Source of the DNA: Bacteroidales bacterium UBA5219
GTDB taxonomy: Bacteria; Bacteroidota; Bacteroidia; Bacteroidales; ML635J-15
DNA: 64,000 bases
Assembly (NCBI GenBank): GCA_002412425.1
Contig: DHVB01000021.1
Location: 1 to 64,000, forward strand
Direction: 5' to 3'
This document shows positions 35,572 through 43,933 of the stretch, piece by piece. Position 1 is the first letter of the stretch. Every line of letters starts with the position of its first letter. A program made the position numbers and the translations under genes. The notes beneath the pieces are model-generated. The model did not search any database, was not told where the DNA came from, and saw only the letters and a program-made list of their open reading frames with translations.

Positions 35572-35991
35572 ATGAAAACTAAAAAAATAAAATACGAAGC
35601 AGAATATAACTTTAAGCTTATAGGAATTTCTTCATCTGAAGATGATTACAGGCTTTCGTGGAAGTTGGGAAAAATTTTTAAAGCAGAATTTATAAAACAA
35701 GAAGACATAGAAATTAAAGATAATAAATATACAGAAACTCAAAAATTTGTTTCATATAAATGTCAGCCTTCAAATCTTTCATTAAACTTGAGATTGGTTG
35801 TTAACAAAACCAATATAGGTTATATTGTTGATGAATTAAAAAATATAGATTATTTTTTGCAAGTGTTTGATAGTCATGACGATGCTTATTTGGAGAAAAT
35901 AATTTCAGAAATAAAAGCAATAAGTTCAGTTTCTGCCGTTTTTAATTTAGATTTATCACGAATTAAGTCTAAGGAAAAATTACTTTTTTAA
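35572..35991 (+). CDS. IPExxxVDY-family protein
   Basis: A 139-residue cytosolic protein. EYNFKLIGISSSEDDYRLSW near the start, and DELKNIDYFLQV around residue 97 in place of the naming motif IPExxxVDY, match this small Bacteroidota family of unknown function. The C-terminal segment (ISEIKAISSVSAVFNLDL) also fits. The naming motif is degenerate here. I start at the ATG at 35572, although a TTG lies one codon earlier. It precedes the flippase gene by one base. Confidence 0.6.
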   Translation: MKTKKIKYEAEYNFKLIGISSSEDDYRLSWKLGKIFKAEFIKQEDIEIKDNKYTETQKFVSYKCQPSNLSLNLRLVVNKTNIGYIVDELKNIDYFLQVFDSHDDAYLEKIISEIKAISSVSAVFNLDLSRIKSKEKLLF

Positions 35992-35992
35992 A

Positions 35993-37489
35993 ATGGGAAT
36001 AGTATCTCGACAAACAATTAAAGGTTCCATTTATTCCTACTTGGGTGCATTTATAGGCTTTGTAAATGTCGCCTTGCTTATGCCAAGATTGTTTGCTACA
36101 GACCAAATCGGTCTTGTCAATATTTTAGTGGCTTTATCTACAATTTTTGGGCAATTGGGAACTTTAGGAATGGTAAATGTTACTATTAGGCAATTCCCTT
36201 ATTTTAGAGATGAAAAAAATAATCACAATGGCTTTTTGTTCTTTGCTTTAGCTGTTGGTAGCTTAGGTTTTGTGCTGTACACGATTTTTTATTATTTAAC
36301 AAAAGGTTATGTAATAAGAACAAATATAGACCAGTCGCCTCTGTTTGCAGAATATGTTTATTTGTTGTTGCCATTTGTTTTTATTACAATTTTTTATTTC
36401 ATAATAGATACCTATAATCGTCTTTTGTTTAATGCTTCGTTTGGAGCATTTGCTAAAGAATTGCTTTTAAGGTTGTTAAACTTTATTACAATAGTCTTGT
36501 TCTGGTTAGAACTTATAGACTTTCATCAATTTATTATTCTCTATACTATTTCTTATGCTGTTCCTGTTATTCTAATTTGTATATTATTAATTTGTAAAAA
36601 ACAATATTCTCTAAAACCTTCATTTAAACTTTTCACTAAATCATTTACAAAAGAAGTGATTTCTGTTGCTGTTTTTGGCTTGATTTCAAGTTTTAGTGGA
36701 ATGGCAGTTTTGCAAATAGATAGATATTTAATTAATCATTATTGCGATTTAAGTGCAACTGGAATATATTCTACTGTTTTCTTTTTTGGTACCATAATTC
36801 TATTGCCAGGAAGATCTTTAATTAGAATTTCAAGCACATTAATTACAGAAGCAATTCAAAAAGAAAACTGGAAAGATGTAAACGAAATTTATAAAAGAAG
36901 TACAACAAGTATGTCGGTGGTTGGCATGGCTCTTTTTGTTTTAATATGGGGAAATATAAATAATATTATGACAATTTTACCACCAGAGTTTGGAATTGGA
37001 CGTTATGTTATATTTTTTATTGCACTAGCTCATCTTCTTCAAATGATTGCAAGCGTAAGTAGCGAAATTATTTATTCTAGCAAGTATTATCGAGAGTTTG
37101 CAGTCCTAATGATAATTTTAATAATTTCTATAATTATCTTTAATATTATTTTACTACCTAAATGGGGAATAGTCGGAGCTAGCATTGCCTTGGCTCTTGC
37201 ATTTTTAATTTACTTAGTTTCTAGGCAATTTTTTATTTATTGGAAATTTAAACTTAATCCCTATAAACTAAAACATATTATCATATTAATTGCTGGACTT
37301 GTTGCTTTAATTATTAATGTGTTTATTCCACAAATGCATTTTATTTTAGATATTTGTGTTAGAAGTCTTGTTTTAGTAATAGTGTTTTTTGTGCCTGTTT
37401 TATTAACAAAAGTTTATCCAGAACTTAATTCTTCAATGAAAAATATAGTTTATAAGCTTAAAAAATTATCTCAAAAAAGCGCAAAATAA
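35993..37489 (+). CDS. Wzx-like polysaccharide flippase
   Basis: A 498-residue membrane protein with about 14 helices, of the MOP exporter superfamily (Wzx/polysaccharide biosynthesis protein). It begins RQTIKGSIYSYLGAFIGFVN, the usual first amphipathic segment and helix, and has a central LQIDRYLINHYCDLSATGIY segment typical of the family. Members move lipid-linked glycans, or in related branches lipid II, across the inner membrane. The cargo is not apparent because no glycosyltransferase lies beside it. It starts one base after the IPExxxVDY gene. Confidence 0.82.
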   Translation: MGIVSRQTIKGSIYSYLGAFIGFVNVALLMPRLFATDQIGLVNILVALSTIFGQLGTLGMVNVTIRQFPYFRDEKNNHNGFLFFALAVGSLGFVLYTIFYYLTKGYVIRTNIDQSPLFAEYVYLLLPFVFITIFYFIIDTYNRLLFNASFGAFAKELLLRLLNFITIVLFWLELIDFHQFIILYTISYAVPVILICILLICKKQYSLKPSFKLFTKSFTKEVISVAVFGLISSFSGMAVLQIDRYLINHYCDLSATGIYSTVFFFGTIILLPGRSLIRISSTLITEAIQKENWKDVNEIYKRSTTSMSVVGMALFVLIWGNINNIMTILPPEFGIGRYVIFFIALAHLLQMIASVSSEIIYSSKYYREFAVLMIILIISIIIFNIILLPKWGIVGASIALALAFLIYLVSRQFFIYWKFKLNPYKLKHIIILIAGLVALIINVFIPQMHFILDICVRSLVLVIVFFVPVLLTKVYPELNSSMKNIVYKLKKLSQKSAK

Positions 37490-37532
37490 ACAAAGTGTTG
37501 TCGGGTTAGTGAAATAATTCAATTAAAAACAT

Positions 37533-37540
37533 TAAATTTG
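37533..37540 (+). promoter_or_regulatory. Probable -7 box for the 37556-mutL operon
   Basis: TAAATTTG matches TAnnTTTG and ends 15 bases before the ATG at 37556. No convincing -33 TTTG lies at 17-20 bases. Confidence 0.45.
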
Positions 37541-37555
37541 TAAAAATTTATAATT

Positions 37556-37876
37556 ATGGGTTTCGGAAGTTTTTTTAAAGTACCACAACATAATGTGTTT
37601 GATTATAAACCACGCTATTATGACCCCGAAAAAGAAAGAAGACGGGAGTTGTTAAATGAGATGAGAATTGCTCAAGGGAAAGAGCCTGTTGGTATGGACA
37701 GTAATAAACCCGGAGCTAAGATAAAAGGTAGCTTTAAACGCCCTATGAAACGAACAGCTTATAGTAAAGGAAATTCTACTATAAGAGTTCTCGTAATAGC
37801 TTGTATTTTAGCTTTTATAGTTTATTTAATATTAATAGCTGACCTTACTCCAATTGTTAAACTGTTCATGAAATAA
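37556..37876 (+). CDS. Small tail-anchored membrane protein upstream of mutL
   Basis: A 106-residue protein with a basic, hydrophilic N-terminal part (YYDPEKERRRELLNEM) and one hydrophobic helix near the C-terminus (about residues 79-98). This implies a membrane anchor with the basic part in the cytosol. It is a known kind of neighbour of mutL in Bacteroidota, with no known function. Its stop overlaps the mutL start by one base (TAATG), so the two are translationally coupled. No enzymatic motif. Confidence 0.65.
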   Translation: MGFGSFFKVPQHNVFDYKPRYYDPEKERRRELLNEMRIAQGKEPVGMDSNKPGAKIKGSFKRPMKRTAYSKGNSTIRVLVIACILAFIVYLILIADLTPIVKLFMK

Positions 37877-39714
37877 TGGCAGATATTATTAAACTTTTAT
37901 CCGATTCGGTTGCAAATCAAATAGCCGCAGGCGAAGTTATACAAAGACCAGCTTCTGTTGTTAAAGAGCTTGTCGAAAATGCTATTGATGCAGGTGCAAC
38001 AGAAATAAAAATAGCAATTATTGATGCAGGACGAACTTTAATTCAAGTTTCAGACAACGGAAAAGGAATGAGCCCACAAGATGCTAGAACTGCTTTCGAA
38101 CGTCATGCTACTTCAAAAATTTCTAGTGCCGACGACTTGTTTGCTATTCGTAGTATGGGGTTTAGAGGCGAAGCCCTTGCTTCTATTGCTGCTGTTGCTT
38201 CGGTTGAACTAAGAACAAAAACCGAAGGACAGGATTTAGGAACTTGTATAAATATTTCTGGCTCAAAAGTAGAATCTCAAGAAGTGGTAAATTGCCCTAA
38301 AGGAGCAAATTTTATTGTAAAAAACTTATTTTACAATGTTCCTGCAAGACGAAAATTTTTGAAAAGCGACCCAGTAGAAAATCGACATATAACAACAGAA
38401 ATTCATAGAATAGTTTTAGCAAATCCCGAAATAGCTTTTCAATTTATGTTAGACAATAAAATTGTTTTAACATTAAATCCCGAAAATCATAAACAAAGAA
38501 TTGTTAATGTGTTTGGAAAAAGTATAAATCAACATCTTGTAAGTCTAAACACAGAAACATCAATAGTAAAAATTTCTGGCTTTGTTGCAAAACCCGAACG
38601 AACACGCAAAACAACTAATGAGCAATTTTTCTTTGTAAACAAACGCTTTATGATTCATCCTTATTTTCGAAAAGCAATTAGTATAGCTTATGAAAAACTT
38701 ATTCCCGAAGGAGAATTTCCAAGTTTTTTTGTTTATCTCGAAATAGACCCATCAACTATTGATATTAATATTCACCCAACAAAAACTGAAATTAAATTTG
38801 AAGAAGAACAATCTATTTTCCAAATTCTGAAAGCAAGCGTAAAAGAAGCTTTGGGAAAATTTAATATAGTTCCAGGATTAGATTTCGAAGAAAATATAAC
38901 AAGAGATGTTCATTTAACTTCAAATACAAGTTTTAAACCACCAACAATTAATATAAATCCAGATTATAACCCATTTAAGTCTCATACACAACATAAAGGT
39001 GGACAATCTAATTATGTACCACGCAACTGGAGCAGTTTATACGAGCAAAGCCAAAACAAGAATAGAGAAGATTTTGTTTTACCACAACAAGAAAATATTG
39101 AAGAAACACAAAATTTGCTTTCGCGAGATGAAACTCAATCAACTAGTTTTAACAAATCATTGTTTTTTCAACTAAAAAATAAGTATATTATAACTTCGGT
39201 AAAATCTGGAATGGTTGTTATAGACCAGAAAAGAGCACATGAAAGAATTTTGTACGAAAACTTTTTAAAGCTTTTAGAAACTCGAAAAGGAGTTAGCCAA
39301 AGAACACTATTTCCCGTAATAATAGAGCCTTCTCCAACCGAAAGAGCAGTTATCTTAGAAATAATTACAGACTTAAACAATATAGGCTTTGAAATTGTTC
39401 TTGTTGGTAAAGAAAAATTTGAACTTAGAGCTGTGCCAGGCGATTTAACAGATATAGACCCCAAAAAATTAATTGATGAAATAGTTTATGCAATTGCTGA
39501 ATTACAAGGCTCTGCAAAAGTTGTGCTGAACGAAAAAATTGCCTTAGCTTTAGCAAAAACATCATCAATAAGAGTAGCTAAGCCTTTAACAGAACTCGAA
39601 ATGCAAGAGATTTTTCAAAAACTTATGCTTTGCTCAGACCATAACTATACGCCAGAAGGAAAAAAAATATTAGAGGTAATTAAAATTGAAGAAATAGAAC
39701 AAAAATTGAATTAA
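37876..39714 (+). CDS. mutL: DNA mismatch repair protein MutL
   Basis: MutL links mismatch recognition by MutS to downstream repair. The N-terminal GHKL ATPase has all motifs: NAIDAGATEI, DNGKGM, RHATSKI and GFRGEAL within the first 100 residues. The C-terminal domain (from about 430) carries DQKRAHERILYE starting at D450, where the endonuclease consensus is DQHAxxExxxxE. The later motifs read CSDHNYTPEGKK rather than CPHGRP. The nuclease site is thus altered, at least partly as in other Bacteroidota MutL proteins. The 612-residue length is normal. It overlaps the small upstream gene by one base. Confidence 0.96.
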   Translation: MADIIKLLSDSVANQIAAGEVIQRPASVVKELVENAIDAGATEIKIAIIDAGRTLIQVSDNGKGMSPQDARTAFERHATSKISSADDLFAIRSMGFRGEALASIAAVASVELRTKTEGQDLGTCINISGSKVESQEVVNCPKGANFIVKNLFYNVPARRKFLKSDPVENRHITTEIHRIVLANPEIAFQFMLDNKIVLTLNPENHKQRIVNVFGKSINQHLVSLNTETSIVKISGFVAKPERTRKTTNEQFFFVNKRFMIHPYFRKAISIAYEKLIPEGEFPSFFVYLEIDPSTIDINIHPTKTEIKFEEEQSIFQILKASVKEALGKFNIVPGLDFEENITRDVHLTSNTSFKPPTININPDYNPFKSHTQHKGGQSNYVPRNWSSLYEQSQNKNREDFVLPQQENIEETQNLLSRDETQSTSFNKSLFFQLKNKYIITSVKSGMVVIDQKRAHERILYENFLKLLETRKGVSQRTLFPVIIEPSPTERAVILEIITDLNNIGFEIVLVGKEKFELRAVPGDLTDIDPKKLIDEIVYAIAELQGSAKVVLNEKIALALAKTSSIRVAKPLTELEMQEIFQKLMLCSDHNYTPEGKKILEVIKIEEIEQKLN

Positions 39715-39720
39715 TTTATT

Positions 39721-40455
39721 ATGAATTTTCAAAGAGGAGGTTTTTTTAATTTACCACCAGTAGTAAAGACTTTATTAATAATAAATATTGCTCTTTTTGC
39801 ATTGAGGTTTCTTGTACCAGATTCAATAATGCATTTGGCTGTTTTTAGTTTTAAATCTGATTTCTTTAGACCATACCAGCTGATTACTCACATGTTTATG
39901 CACGGCAATTTTTGGCATTTGTTCTTTAATATGTTTGCATTATATATGTTTGGTAGGATTTTGGAAGAAGTATGGGGTTCGAAAAGATTTTTTATTTATT
40001 ATTTTTTCACAGGTTTAGGAGCAGCTTTTTTGCATTTAATAGTAATGAATATAGAAATCAATTCACTTATCGCGAAAATGGATCCTCAGCAAGTAAAATA
40101 TGTTCTTGACGAAGGTAGTGAGGCTTTAATGCAAGGTAAGAATTTTGTAGATATTCAAATGAGAGACTTAAATTTAATGATAAACACCCCAACAGTAGGA
40201 GCTTCTGGAGCTATTTACGGTTTGCTTTTAGCTTTTGGAATGATGTTTCCCAATGCAATTTTATATCTTTATGCTGCTATCCCAATAAAAGCAAAATATT
40301 TAGTTATGATTTTTGTTGCAATTGAGTTGGTTTTAGGTTTCTTAAATAGAAGTGGTGATAATGTCGCTCACTTTGCACATTTAGGCGGAATGTTGTTCGG
40401 ACTTATATTTATTTTAGTTTGGAGAAAAAAACAATTTAATCGCTGGGATCAATGA
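39721..40455 (+). CDS. Rhomboid-family intramembrane serine protease
   Basis: A 244-residue protein with about six helices. The catalytic serine S162 sits in GASGAIYG and the catalytic histidine is H217 in AHFAHLGG. HMFMHGNFWHLFFNMFALYMFG is the conserved second-helix region. Rhomboids cleave membrane proteins within the bilayer; no substrate can be named. It begins 6 bases after mutL and overlaps a second rhomboid gene by 4 bases (ATGA). The active site is intact. Confidence 0.93.
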   Translation: MNFQRGGFFNLPPVVKTLLIINIALFALRFLVPDSIMHLAVFSFKSDFFRPYQLITHMFMHGNFWHLFFNMFALYMFGRILEEVWGSKRFFIYYFFTGLGAAFLHLIVMNIEINSLIAKMDPQQVKYVLDEGSEALMQGKNFVDIQMRDLNLMINTPTVGASGAIYGLLLAFGMMFPNAILYLYAAIPIKAKYLVMIFVAIELVLGFLNRSGDNVAHFAHLGGMLFGLIFILVWRKKQFNRWDQ

Positions 40456-41357
40456 GTTTTTTAGATGAATTGAAATATAGCTTTAAAGCTAAAAACAATT
40501 TTAATATTCTTATTTATATTAATTTAATTGTTTTTCTTTTTATTCAGTTATTTAAAGTTTTTTTGTTTCTCAACGCTAAAACAAGTCAAGAGTTTTTATA
40601 CTACTTAGCTGTCCCTGCAAATATTAATAATTTAAAAACTTATCCATGGACAATAATTACTTATATGTTTACCCATGAAAGTTTTTTGCATATTTTGTTT
40701 AATCTATTAGCCTTTTATTGGTTTGGAAAACTTTTTTTGCAGTATTTGTCTCAAAAACAATTACTTGGCGTTTATATTTTAGGAGGAATATTAGGTGCAG
40801 TTTTTTATATTTTAGCATTTAATATTTTTCCTGTTTTTAACGAAATTAAAGAAATTTCTATTGCAATAGGAGCATCTGCTTCGGTTATGGCTATTGTTTT
40901 TACAGTTGCAATGCTTGCACCTAACCAAGAAATACGTTTGGCTTTTTTAGGAAATTTTAAATTAAAATACCTTGCTTTGTTTGTTGTTATATTAGATATT
41001 TTAAGTATTCCAACAGATAATGCAGGTGGTCATATTGCACATTTAGGAGGAGCTTTTTTTGGAGTAATGTTCGCTCTATTTTATCGCAAAGGAGTTGATA
41101 TTACTAGTTTTCTCACTAAATTTCTTTATTGGATAAAAAACTTATTTAGTCCCCAAAAAAATATGAGAATTAAATATAAAAAATCTAAGTCAAAAACAAA
41201 ATCAACATCAACAAAACGAGAAAGCGACTGGGACTATAATGCAAGAAAAAAAGCAGAACAAGAAGAAATAGATAAAATACTTGATAAAATTGCAAAATCT
41301 GGTTACGAAGCATTAACAGCAAGTGAAAAAGAAAAACTTTTTAAACAAAGCAAATGA
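40452..41357 (+). CDS. Second rhomboid-family protease with basic tail
   Basis: A 301-residue rhomboid relative. The catalytic residues are present as S142 in GASASVMA and H194 in GGHIAHLGG, and THESFLHILFNLLAFYWFG fits the second helix. The GxSx motif has alanine in place of the usual second glycine (GASA instead of GASG). After the last helix, a Lys- and Ser-rich hydrophilic tail of about 75 residues extends into the cytosol and is absent from the upstream rhomboid. It overlaps its neighbours by 4 bases on both sides, so translation is coupled. Confidence 0.9.
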   Translation: MSFLDELKYSFKAKNNFNILIYINLIVFLFIQLFKVFLFLNAKTSQEFLYYLAVPANINNLKTYPWTIITYMFTHESFLHILFNLLAFYWFGKLFLQYLSQKQLLGVYILGGILGAVFYILAFNIFPVFNEIKEISIAIGASASVMAIVFTVAMLAPNQEIRLAFLGNFKLKYLALFVVILDILSIPTDNAGGHIAHLGGAFFGVMFALFYRKGVDITSFLTKFLYWIKNLFSPQKNMRIKYKKSKSKTKSTSTKRESDWDYNARKKAEQEEIDKILDKIAKSGYEALTASEKEKLFKQSK

Positions 41358-42451
41358 AAAAAAAGAAAGCAAATAAAGCATTACTAATAATAAATATACT
41401 AGCAAGCATATTATTACTTGCTATTTATGGAATAGAATTTATCCCTCCATCAAAATTTTTGTTTCTTTCTCTACTTCCATTTTTATTTACAATTATTTTA
41501 ATTGTAAACATAATATTTGTTTTGATTTGGATTTTTGTGAGATGGAAATATTCTTTAATTTCTTTAATAAGTATTTTGTTAGTAATTAAATATGTAGCTT
41601 TAATTTATCCTATTCAATCTTTTTTTAGCTCAAAATCTAAGGAAGCCGACTTTAAAGTAATGACTTATAATGTAATGATTTTTGGCTTGTACGATTGGGA
41701 AAATACAAATATTAGAACTGATATGATTCAACTTATCTCTGATGAAAACCCAGATGTTTTATGCTTGCAAGAAGCTTATTGGAATAATTCTAATAGTAAT
41801 TTTAAAACTTTAAAAATAATTTTAGAAAACTTAAACACTAAATATGTTCACAAAGCTACTATGACAACTGCAAAAGGTGGACAAAATTTTGGGCTTGTAA
41901 CAATTTCAAAGTTTCCAATTTTAAATTCTTATTCAGAAAAATTTGACAATTCTTATAATGGATTTACTTATTCTGATATTTTGATAGATGCCGATACTGT
42001 TAGAGTTTATAATGTACATCTTCAGTCTTTGGAGTTTAATCAAAGAGATTATACTGTTATAGAAAATATTTCAGAAGGGATAAATGATCTTGGGGTAAAA
42101 ACTATATTAAAGAAATATTTAAAATCAATAAAAATTCGCATAAAACAAGCCGAAATTGTTAGGGGGACAATGAATGATTGTCATTATCCAATACTTGTTT
42201 GTGGCGATTTTAATGATATTCCTATTAGTTATTCTTATTTGAAACTTGCAAAAAACTTAAAAGACAGCTTTAGCGCATGTGGACGCTATCCTGGATATAC
42301 TTGGGTAAATTCAAAACTTAAATTAAGAATAGATTATATTTTGTATAGCAAAGATTTTAAGTGCTGTTCTCACAAGCTTATAGAAAAAAATCTATCCGAC
42401 CACTATCCTGTAATAGCAGAATTTAGATTTGCAAAAAATGACAAACAATAG
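41354..42451 (+). CDS. Membrane-anchored endonuclease/exonuclease/phosphatase-family protein
   Basis: A 365-residue protein with two or three N-terminal membrane helices (to about residue 95), followed by an EEP domain. Its motifs are VMTYNVM, LCLQEAY with the metal-binding glutamate, CGDFNDIP and, near the end, SDHYPVIAEF with the catalytic histidine. The EEP fold cleaves phosphodiesters in nucleic acids, phospholipids or inositol phosphates, so the substrate is open. It overlaps the second rhomboid gene by 4 bases. Similar membrane-tethered proteins are common in Bacteroidota next to rhomboid genes. Confidence 0.85.
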   Translation: MKKKKANKALLIINILASILLLAIYGIEFIPPSKFLFLSLLPFLFTIILIVNIIFVLIWIFVRWKYSLISLISILLVIKYVALIYPIQSFFSSKSKEADFKVMTYNVMIFGLYDWENTNIRTDMIQLISDENPDVLCLQEAYWNNSNSNFKTLKIILENLNTKYVHKATMTTAKGGQNFGLVTISKFPILNSYSEKFDNSYNGFTYSDILIDADTVRVYNVHLQSLEFNQRDYTVIENISEGINDLGVKTILKKYLKSIKIRIKQAEIVRGTMNDCHYPILVCGDFNDIPISYSYLKLAKNLKDSFSACGRYPGYTWVNSKLKLRIDYILYSKDFKCCSHKLIEKNLSDHYPVIAEFRFAKNDKQ

Positions 42452-42463
42452 ATTTTGTTTGAC

Positions 42464-42694
42464 TTATACCGAAACTACTTCCTTAACTTGCGGAACGTCT
42501 TTTTTAAGTTTATCTTCAACACCAAGTTTTAGAGTTTGAATACTAAATGGGCAAGAGCCACAAGCACCCAATAGTTTTACTTTAACAATATAATCTGGTG
42601 TAACTTCAATTAAACTAATGTCGCCACCGTCTGCTTGTAAATATGGTCTAACTTCGTCTATTGATTTTTCTATTTTTTTGATAATTTCGTCCAT
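42464..42694 (-). CDS. NifU C-terminal-domain Fe-S protein
   Basis: A 76-residue stand-alone NifU-C (Nfu-type) domain. It carries the pair CxxC in LGACGSCPFS, which binds a bridging 4Fe-4S cluster for delivery to client enzymes. LQADGGDISLIEV is the conserved start. It lies 13 bases downstream of mrp, another Fe-S carrier family, and the two probably work together in cluster maturation in the cytosol. The length matches the minimal Nfu domain. Confidence 0.92.
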   Translation of the reverse strand: MDEIIKKIEKSIDEVRPYLQADGGDISLIEVTPDYIVKVKLLGACGSCPFSIQTLKLGVEDKLKKDVPQVKEVVSV

Positions 42695-42707
42695 GATATT
42701 TTATTTT

Positions 42708-43811
42708 TTAATTATTCATTATTACTTGTTGAGTGGGTGGTAAGTCTGCATTTCTTTTTTCAACAGCTTTTACAAAATTGTCTGCTAAATTTGCAAAAGC
42801 TTTACCAATAACAGAGCTAAACTCTAAAGCTGCAGGAGTACCTTTATCACCACTTTCGCATACTGATTGAACTAAAGGAATTTGTCCAAGCATTTCACTA
42901 TTTACTTCTTTAGCAAGTTTTTCTACACCGCCTTTTCCAAAAATATAATATTTATTTTCAGGAAGTTCGGCAGGAGTAAACCAAGCCATATTTTCAACTA
43001 AACCAAGAACTGGAACTTCTATAGCACTTGCATTAAACATTGCAACACCTTTGCGAGCATCGGCAATAGCAACTTCTTGAGGAGTACTTACAATTACAGC
43101 ACCTGTAACTGCAACTGATTGTACAAGAGTTAAATGAATATCGCTAGTTCCGGGAGGAAGATCAAACAATAAATAATCTAATTCGCCCCATTTTGTTTGC
43201 TCAATCATTTGTTTTAAAGCACCACCTGCCATAGGTCCACGCCAAATAGTTGCTTCTTTTGGGCTTACAAAAAATCCTATCGACAATAATTTAATTCCAT
43301 ATTTTTCGATTGGAATAATATATTCTTTACCGTCTTCTTCATATCCACTAGGTCTTGCATCTTCGGCACCAAACATTTTTGGAATACTTGGTCCAAAAAT
43401 ATCAGCATCTAAAACAGCAACTTTAAAACCTTTTTGAGCTAAAGCAATTGCTAAGTTTACAGCAACTGTAGATTTACCAACGCCACCTTTACCACTGGCA
43501 ATAGCAATAATATTTTTAACTTCTGATAATCCAGCTGAAATGCTAGAAGGATCTTTTACTTTTTTCTTTACCTTTGTTGTGATATTTACAATTAAATCTG
43601 TTCCAAATTCAGCTTCTAAAGCAGATTTTATAGCTCTTTTAATGGAGTTTATAAATGGATCTGTAGATTTAAAAAAACTTATTGTTAAATCAACCGAATT
43701 GTCAGTTAATTCTATCCCTTCTAAAATGCCTGAACTAACAATGTCTTTCCCTGTTTCGGGGTGTAATACCGTTGTTAGAACTTGTTCAATGTTTTCTTTA
43801 TTTCTTTTCAT
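42708..43811 (-). CDS. mrp: Mrp/ApbC-family Fe-S cluster ATPase
   Basis: A 367-residue P-loop ATPase that carries or loads Fe-S clusters. The first 90 residues form a MIP18/DUF59 domain. The ATPase follows with the deviant Walker A GKGGVGKST near residue 107, DADIFGPSIPKMF and FDLPPGTSDIH. The C-terminal part lacks the CxxC found in many relatives: it reads WFTPAELPENKYYIFG where a cysteine pair would be expected. This seems common in Bacteroidota. It precedes the NifU-C gene by 13 bases, which supports an Fe-S role. Confidence 0.92.
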   Translation of the reverse strand: MKRNKENIEQVLTTVLHPETGKDIVSSGILEGIELTDNSVDLTISFFKSTDPFINSIKRAIKSALEAEFGTDLIVNITTKVKKKVKDPSSISAGLSEVKNIIAIASGKGGVGKSTVAVNLAIALAQKGFKVAVLDADIFGPSIPKMFGAEDARPSGYEEDGKEYIIPIEKYGIKLLSIGFFVSPKEATIWRGPMAGGALKQMIEQTKWGELDYLLFDLPPGTSDIHLTLVQSVAVTGAVIVSTPQEVAIADARKGVAMFNASAIEVPVLGLVENMAWFTPAELPENKYYIFGKGGVEKLAKEVNSEMLGQIPLVQSVCESGDKGTPAALEFSSVIGKAFANLADNFVKAVEKRNADLPPTQQVIMNN

Positions 43812-43933
43812 ATTTAAAATTAACTATTATACTAGTAACAAAATTGTTTACTACTTGTTCTTTTAGAGTACAAACTTACAAATTAAAAAATAAAAAAGCT
43901 ATAGTTTTTTATGACATTATACAGGATTGAAAA

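Noticed and set aside
42442..42461. A 7-base-pair stem with a 6-base loop between two converging genes
   Set aside because: No T run follows on either strand and the stem is A/T rich, so I do not call it a terminator.
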